From: Candidatus Heimdallarchaeota archaeon
GTDB lineage: Archaea > Asgardarchaeota > Heimdallarchaeia > Heimdallarchaeales > JAJRWK01
Length of the DNA: 34,881 nucleotides
Assembly (NCBI GenBank): GCA_027061945.1
Contig: JAMOVR010000199.1
Coordinates: 1-34,881, forward strand
Direction of reading: 5' to 3'
Below, piece after piece: positions 29,039 through 34,881 of this stretch. The notes beneath the pieces were generated by a model. It worked only from the letters and a program-made list of their open reading frames with translations. It ran no database searches and was not told where the DNA came from. Each line of letters opens with the position of its first letter. Within the stretch, counting starts at the first letter, position 1. A program made the position numbers and the translations under genes.

Positions 29039-29068
29039 AAAAGAATTGTTATTCTGAAATAAATTAAA

Positions 29069-30769
29069 ATGGTAGTTGAAGCCAAAATGTCTTTGAAAAG
29101 CGATATAATGAGTCAGAGCTTTATCGGTTATGTTAGATTATGGGTACCACTTTCTATTGCAATTGGAATTGGTTCCGGTTTATTAATGACTTTATTTTTT
29201 ATAACCGTAGAAACTATGCGCTCTGCTTTATCACAAATACCTATTTATTATACTATGATTATGGGTGGGATTGTCACTGCTATCGCCGTAAAATACTATG
29301 GGCCTTCTATTCAGGGGAGTGGCGTTAGTGAATATATTGCAGCAAGGCATGGAAAAACGAAATTTGATTTAAAGGGAGGGATTACTAAATTTGTTACTTC
29401 TTCCGTAGTTATGGGTAGTGGATGCATAGTTGGTTCAGAGGGCCCTGCAATATATGTTGGTGGAACATTATCTCAATTAATCCCACAAAAAATTAGTAAA
29501 TTTCCTATTAAAAGAGAAACAATTACTGTTTTGGGAGGGGCAGCAGCTACTGCAGCATTATTTCAAGCACCACTTGGCGGAACAATTTTTGCAGCAGAAA
29601 TTCCTTATCGTCATGATATTGACGCTCCTGCCTATACACCTTCTTTTCTTGCGGCGATCACTGGATTTTTGACGTTTAGATATTCAACTAAGTTAATATT
29701 TGGAGCACCACCAAGGTTATTAACGCTCCATATTGGCACTTATCATGAAAACTTTCAAGGTTTTCTCTTTGCGTTATTAGTCGGCCTCAGTGCAGGACTA
29801 GTTGGACTATTATTTGTTAATATTTTCTGGCTCTCAAGAAAACTTTCTACAAAATATTTTTCTGACACTGTTAGACCAATTATAGGTACTATCCTAGCCG
29901 CAATTACTGTTTTCTTGATCGTTACACTTGTCTCTCAAGAACCCCCGTTAAACTGGAATGGTTTTGATATGCTTAACACTTTAGACCAGGAAAACGAGTT
30001 TGATGTTCTGACCTATAGTTTTTTGATTATCTTAACAATTTTAGGAACATCTTTTACTGTAGGTTTTGGTGTTAGTGGTGGTGTTTTTGCGCCCGCTTTA
30101 GTTGTTGGTGGAGGTGTTGGTGGGATCATTGGTCTTCTATTAGATCCTGCTAATGCTTCTGCATATATTGTGCTTGGAATGAGTGCAAGTCATACTGCTA
30201 CTACTAAAACACCTATTGCTTCCTTAGTTCTAATAATTGAATTGACAGGATATCCAACAGTATTCCTTGCACCATTAGCAATAGCTAATGTTGTTGCGTA
30301 CTTCGTCTCTGGGAAAAAATCTCTATATACTGGCCAGTACAACGATCGTGCAGAAGCATTCTTGAAGGATATTGAAGAGCATGAAATACTTCATAATTAT
30401 AAAGTAAAAGACATAATGACAACTAATGTTATTAGTATAAAGTCTAATTTTCCTGTTCATGCAGCAAAACAAATTATTCTCGAAACTGGGAAGCATACAT
30501 TGCCAGTTGTTGGTCCTGAAAACAAGGTTATAGGCATAATTACTCCAGAAATCATAAGAAATGCGCCTGATGATGAACCAGTTACTAAATATATGGAAAC
30601 TCGGTTTTATACAGTGCCTCCTGATATAACTCTAAAAGAATTATTTGACTTGTTCATAAAAATAGATGATGAACGGGTAATCGTTACAAATCAAGAAAAT
30701 CAGTTGTTAGGCATAGTAACAGTTAGAGATCTAATAAGAACGACTCGCAAAGCAATTGTTTTAAAGTAA
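29069..30769 (+). CDS. ClC-family chloride channel/antiporter with C-terminal CBS pair
   Basis: GSGCIVGSEGPAIYVGG, GFGVSGGVFAPALVVGGGVGG, two CBS-like segments (VKDIMTTNVISIKSNFPV; VTKYMETRFYTVPPDITL). Confidence 0.94.
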   Translation: MVVEAKMSLKSDIMSQSFIGYVRLWVPLSIAIGIGSGLLMTLFFITVETMRSALSQIPIYYTMIMGGIVTAIAVKYYGPSIQGSGVSEYIAARHGKTKFDLKGGITKFVTSSVVMGSGCIVGSEGPAIYVGGTLSQLIPQKISKFPIKRETITVLGGAAATAALFQAPLGGTIFAAEIPYRHDIDAPAYTPSFLAAITGFLTFRYSTKLIFGAPPRLLTLHIGTYHENFQGFLFALLVGLSAGLVGLLFVNIFWLSRKLSTKYFSDTVRPIIGTILAAITVFLIVTLVSQEPPLNWNGFDMLNTLDQENEFDVLTYSFLIILTILGTSFTVGFGVSGGVFAPALVVGGGVGGIIGLLLDPANASAYIVLGMSASHTATTKTPIASLVLIIELTGYPTVFLAPLAIANVVAYFVSGKKSLYTGQYNDRAEAFLKDIEEHEILHNYKVKDIMTTNVISIKSNFPVHAAKQIILETGKHTLPVVGPENKVIGIITPEIIRNAPDDEPVTKYMETRFYTVPPDITLKELFDLFIKIDDERVIVTNQENQLLGIVTVRDLIRTTRKAIVLK

Positions 30770-30822
30770 TTCTCTTTTGCCCTAACATCTATTTTAATTT
30801 ACTTCTTCTTTGAATTTAATCT

Positions 30823-31692
30823 GTGAAATGCCAAGCATGTGGCCCCGAAATAGATCATGACATTGTCATACAATGTCCATATTGTAAAGGCTTGTTCTGC
30901 GAAAAGCATATTGAGCCCATGAATCATAATTGCCCTGCATTATATGGAACCATGGGACCAATAATTAATATGGAGAACTTAATCTCTAATTTTACTGGTT
31001 CCCAAGAAAAATTTGTAAGGTCAATTAGTCCTGAGGATGAAAAACAGTATTATGAACAAGTTCTAAAAGAAAGTCCTGGAATAATTACATTAGGTAATGA
31101 ACAGCTTGATTTGTTTGCTGGCACACTACTTATTTTTCTAGCATTAAGTGGAATTACAAATATTTATAAAATGTTTACAGGTGATTTTAATGCTATCTTT
31201 GGCGTTATTATTGATTTTATGATTATTGCTCCTGGTTTTATTTTACATGAACTTTCTCACAAATATATGGCACTCAAAAAGAAGTTTTACGCTAGATATG
31301 TGTTATATGAAAAAGGAATATGGTTAACATTGTTAACTGCTCTGATTGGAATTGGTTTTATCGTTCCTGGTTTTGTTGCAATATTAGGCCGGCCTAATAA
31401 AGAAGAAAATGGTGAAATAAGCATTGTAGGCCCTGCTACAAACATTTTTTTTGCCTTAATTGGCCTCTCCTTAATAGGAATATCTCAAGGAATATTAGGT
31501 ATAACTGGAGGAGTTCTACTTTACATTTTTTATAGAATTGTATTTATCAACGGATTTATTGCTTTGTTTAATTTACTCCCATTTTGGAATTTAGACGGTG
31601 CTAAAGTATTTAAGTGGAATAAAATATATTGGTTTTCTTTAACTCTTATTTCACTATTAATGTTTTTATTTTCAATATTTTACTCGCCATAA
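30823..31692 (+). CDS. AN1-type zinc finger fused to membrane M50/site-2-protease-like domain
   Basis: C-x2-C-x11-C-x2-C-x4-C-x2-H-x5-H-x-C at the N-terminus; HELSHKY and FNLLPFWNLDGAK within a multi-TM region. Confidence 0.85.
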   Translation: MKCQACGPEIDHDIVIQCPYCKGLFCEKHIEPMNHNCPALYGTMGPIINMENLISNFTGSQEKFVRSISPEDEKQYYEQVLKESPGIITLGNEQLDLFAGTLLIFLALSGITNIYKMFTGDFNAIFGVIIDFMIIAPGFILHELSHKYMALKKKFYARYVLYEKGIWLTLLTALIGIGFIVPGFVAILGRPNKEENGEISIVGPATNIFFALIGLSLIGISQGILGITGGVLLYIFYRIVFINGFIALFNLLPFWNLDGAKVFKWNKIYWFSLTLISLLMFLFSIFYSP

Positions 31693-31776
31693 TTCCGGCT
31701 TTCAAATTTATTCTATAATACGATTATTTTTTGTAGTTTGATAAACTATATCTTCTTTATAATAAATAATTGTTAT

Positions 31777-32412
31777 GTGAGTCTTAAAATTAAAAAACAA
31801 CTAAAAGGGATCATTATTGATTTTGATAATACTTTGGGGCGTTTTCCTTTAGATCTAACAGTCGTGAGACAAGAGTTAGCTAAAAAAATAGAAGAATTAA
31901 CAGGTAGAAGATTACTTTTTTCCCCTTATTTAGTTACTATTGATAATTATGTTGATAATCCTGAAATAAAACAACAACTTTATGATATAATTGAAAGTCT
32001 TGAATTTGAAGTTGCTGAAAAGTTTGAATTATTCCCAGAAGTTATTACTAAATTAGATGAGTTTAAACAAGAGGGCCTACAAAGATTTGCAATTTTCGCA
32101 AACAATAGTGAGAATGTTATAAATCATATTTTAAAAGAAAATGGATTGGAACACTGGTTTAATCCTGTAATCGGCTTGCGTAGTGTTAATTTTCATAAAC
32201 CGGAGCCTGAAGGATTACAAAAAATAATTAATTCTTGGGGTTTTAAAGCATGGAGGGTAATGTACGTTGGAGACGTTACTCCTGATGCTCATGCTGCAGC
32301 AAGGGCAAGAATGCAATATCAGCCTGTTGTAGATTTTATTGAGTTAGATCTAAATGATTATAAAATCATGTCCCCCGAAGAGGGATTAAAAAGAAAAGAA
32401 AAAAGTAAATGA
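31777..32412 (+). CDS. HAD-superfamily phosphatase (YqeG/type IIIA-like)
   Basis: IIIDFDNTLG, FANNSEN, HKPEPEGLQ..VMYVGDVTPDAHAAARA. GTG 31777 suggested as start because a TATA-like TTATAATAAATAAT precedes it. Confidence 0.82.
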   Translation: MSLKIKKQLKGIIIDFDNTLGRFPLDLTVVRQELAKKIEELTGRRLLFSPYLVTIDNYVDNPEIKQQLYDIIESLEFEVAEKFELFPEVITKLDEFKQEGLQRFAIFANNSENVINHILKENGLEHWFNPVIGLRSVNFHKPEPEGLQKIINSWGFKAWRVMYVGDVTPDAHAAARARMQYQPVVDFIELDLNDYKIMSPEEGLKRKEKSK

Positions 32413-32418
32413 TCTAAC

Positions 32419-33801
32419 ATGTCAAAAGAAAATAAAGATCCAGTTGAAAATAATAATAATTTCAATGCATCTTTTAGCTATCTTCTTTTCTTTTTATCAG
32501 TAGAAATGCTTATTCAGAGTATTAAGCCAAAAACCAGCATGAAATTATTATTAAAAAAATATAGGGCAAATTATTCTACAAAACTTTCTTTTAAAGATTG
32601 GAATATTGTGCATAAATGGGTGCTTGAAACCTTAAGATGGAAAATCACAATTGATTATTTGATTGAAGAGTTTTTAGGTTTATCAATCACTAAAAACTTA
32701 TTAAAAATAACAACGTTAGAGCTTGCATCTTATTTAATATTATTTGAAAAATTTCCGATAACAAATGTTATTACATGGACAAAGGAATTTCTTAGAAATA
32801 ATAATATTTTCTTTAAAAAAGCGTATGTCTCTTATTTTTTTCAATTAAAAAACTTAGATTTAAATAGGTATAAACCCCAAGGAGGCAAGATCACTCAACT
32901 TTCTTTTAAATATTCATTACCAAAATGGTTTGTAAAAAAACTTCTTTCTCAATTAGGTCTTGAAATGGCTAAAAAAATTTTTATTTCATATTCTAAAACT
33001 CCTGAGAATAGATATGTGTTCTTAAATCCTTTGATCCAACCAATAGAAAAAACAGTACAAGAACTTTTTAAACAAGACATATTACTTGAACAGGATTCTA
33101 TACTTGAAAACACTTTTTTGATTAAGAAGAATTCCTCTAAATTAGTATTTACAGATGCATATAATAACGGAGCAATCGTCTTTCAGGACTGGGGTAGTAT
33201 TGCAATAGGGCAAGCACTTCCTATCGGAATTGGATGGACAGTACTTGATGCTTGTGCTGCACCTGGGAATAAAACATTGCAGTTAGTAACTAAAAGAAAA
33301 GCTTCAATTATTATTGCCGGAGAATTTAATTTTTCCAGAACAAAGCTTTTGAAAGACAGGATATCTAATTTTAAACTTGGAATGCCAGTAATTACTTATG
33401 ATGCCCGTATGCCTTCTTTTAATTATAAATTTGATTCTGTGCTTGCTGATGTACCATGTACTGGAACAGGTACGTTTTCATCTCATCCCGAATTAAAATG
33501 GAGGATTACCCCTGAATTGGTTAATGCTAATTCTAAATTACAACTAGAAATATTAAAAGGAATTACTCGTTTTATTAAGAATAATGGATATGTTCTTTAT
33601 TCTACGTGTAGTGTCTTAAAAGAAGAAAATGAGGATAATGTAATTTCTTTTCTTGAAGAAAATCCTTCTTGGAAATTAGTCGAAGATTTTGAGGTAGATA
33701 TAGGTGTCCCCTCCTCTTTTTTAAGAGAGACTAGGAGAATTTTTCCAAATAATAAATCAAATGAAGCTTTTTTTATTGCATTGCTTCAAAAAAAGAAATA
33801 A
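32419..33801 (+). CDS. RsmB/NOP2-family m5C methyltransferase with NusB-like N-terminal region
   Basis: LDACAAPGNKTLQL, ADVPCTGTGTF, YSTCSVLKEENED. Confidence 0.9.
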   Translation: MSKENKDPVENNNNFNASFSYLLFFLSVEMLIQSIKPKTSMKLLLKKYRANYSTKLSFKDWNIVHKWVLETLRWKITIDYLIEEFLGLSITKNLLKITTLELASYLILFEKFPITNVITWTKEFLRNNNIFFKKAYVSYFFQLKNLDLNRYKPQGGKITQLSFKYSLPKWFVKKLLSQLGLEMAKKIFISYSKTPENRYVFLNPLIQPIEKTVQELFKQDILLEQDSILENTFLIKKNSSKLVFTDAYNNGAIVFQDWGSIAIGQALPIGIGWTVLDACAAPGNKTLQLVTKRKASIIIAGEFNFSRTKLLKDRISNFKLGMPVITYDARMPSFNYKFDSVLADVPCTGTGTFSSHPELKWRITPELVNANSKLQLEILKGITRFIKNNGYVLYSTCSVLKEENEDNVISFLEENPSWKLVEDFEVDIGVPSSFLRETRRIFPNNKSNEAFFIALLQKKK

Positions 33802-33849
33802 ATAAAAAAATAAGGAATTAATAACATAATTCTTAATGAGTTATTATTT

Positions 33850-34776
33850 TTATTTTCGGTATTTTTTAATTATAATCGGCACGGCAAGTAATGCTGTTAA
33901 TGAAATGTATAACTCGAAACCAGGTAAACCTAGTATTCCTCCTTCATCTTGTGTTTCAGTAGAGTTGTCCCAACCTATTGACATGAAGGCTAATGAGCTA
34001 GCAGAACCTATATTAACTTCATATTTTAATTCTAAAAGATATTTAAATACGAAACTTCGGGCTACATCTATATACGTGATATATTTGTATATCATGTGTG
34101 TACTCCAACTATCTCCTTTGCTATTTACGCCATGGTTCGTAATATCAATGATTATGGTAAAGTTGAAGAATTTTTCCGCACTATTGTAATTTACGTCAAA
34201 AATATTTTCAGCCATAGTAATATTTGGATTAGTACTTGTGCTTGTAGTTGTAGTTGTTGTGGTTTCGGATGAATTGTACTTGTTTACTAATTCAGTATAT
34301 TGTGTTTCATTACTAGATGCAAAAATTGGAAGCGGGTCAATTTTATCGACACTGGTAATTGTTGTATCCGTTGGTGCAGAGAAATCATAATTATCCGGAT
34401 TAAAGTATACTTGTGCTAATATCAAGAAAAGCAAAAGTCCTAATCCGAACATCCACTCATCAACTTCTACTGTTCCTTCGATTTTTAATTCTCCTGCGTT
34501 TCCTGTAACATTGACATAAGTACTTTTGCCTTCATCATATATTGCAGTAATTTTCATTTCAGCGATCTGGTTTACTGATAATTGAGAAAGCTCTGGCATA
34601 TCTGTATCAAAATATTCTGTACCGTTTATTTTGTGCTCAACGGACGCATTTGTTATTCTTATTTTAAAAACATCTCCAATATTCAAATTTACCGGAATGT
34701 TAAATGCTGCAACATTTCCAGGCGTGGAAAAGGCTAAAATGCCTATTATGAATATTGAAAGTGCTATTCTTTTCAT
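33850..34776 (-). CDS. secreted/cell-surface protein with Thr-rich linker and C-terminal sorting-signal-like tail
   Basis: N-terminal signal (ALSIFIIGILAFSTPGNVAAF), TTTTTTSTSTN linker, C-terminal GLPGFELYISLTALLAVPIIIKKYRK. Confidence 0.75.
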   Translation of the reverse strand: MKRIALSIFIIGILAFSTPGNVAAFNIPVNLNIGDVFKIRITNASVEHKINGTEYFDTDMPELSQLSVNQIAEMKITAIYDEGKSTYVNVTGNAGELKIEGTVEVDEWMFGLGLLLFLILAQVYFNPDNYDFSAPTDTTITSVDKIDPLPIFASSNETQYTELVNKYNSSETTTTTTTSTSTNPNITMAENIFDVNYNSAEKFFNFTIIIDITNHGVNSKGDSWSTHMIYKYITYIDVARSFVFKYLLELKYEVNIGSASSLAFMSIGWDNSTETQDEGGILGLPGFELYISLTALLAVPIIIKKYRK

Positions 34777-34881
34777 GCGGATATAACTATTTCTCTATTA
34801 GTAATTAAATGTTTACTAAAATAAGATTTTTTCATAGTACAATTATTACTTTTTGAACATATTCTTAAGTAGTTTTATACA

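Noticed and set aside
28856-29062. 68-aa plus-strand ORF as a real gene
   Set aside because: It is a TnpA-TnpB deletion fusion running into host DNA, treated as part of element C.
29140-29328. 62-aa ORF inside the ClC gene
   Set aside because: Alternate-frame shadow of a well-supported gene; no independent coding signal.
1-34881. CRISPR array or cas genes
   Set aside because: No regularly spaced direct repeats and no Cas-like proteins in the ORF track.

Overview
AT-rich archaeal chromosomal window. The family content (UEV/steadiness-box protein, Arf-like G-domain remnant, AN1 finger fused to an S2P-like protease) suggests an Asgard-type genome; this is inference only. Housekeeping and metabolic genes: NSUN/RsmB-type m5C methyltransferases (2), PGI/PMI, NuoC-NuoD, PPDK, ribosomal protein uS10, GcvH-GcvPA-GcvPB, tungsten AOR-family oxidoreductase, MJ0936/YfcE phosphodiesterase, M1 aminopeptidase with HEAT repeats, ClC-CBS channel/antiporter, and a HAD phosphatase. 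The two most interesting signals are: (1) a five-gene module at 11.8-18.5 kb, MoxR-type AAA+ / VWA / unknown 511-aa protein with degenerate gluzincin-like motifs / HEAT / WD40; (2) a family of decayed IS200/IS605-type elements (at least five copies or parts) that are not visible in the ORF track as transposase genes. These share a left-end hairpin motif, a TnpB C-terminal remnant and a right-end hairpin. Three copies start 7 nt from a TTTAAC left flank, which is a candidate target site/TAM. Two single genes (a TIGR00341/DUF389 membrane protein and a YfcE phosphodiesterase) sit between inverted copies, and the second pair includes a perfect 48-bp inverted repeat. No tRNA, rRNA or CRISPR array was recognised.
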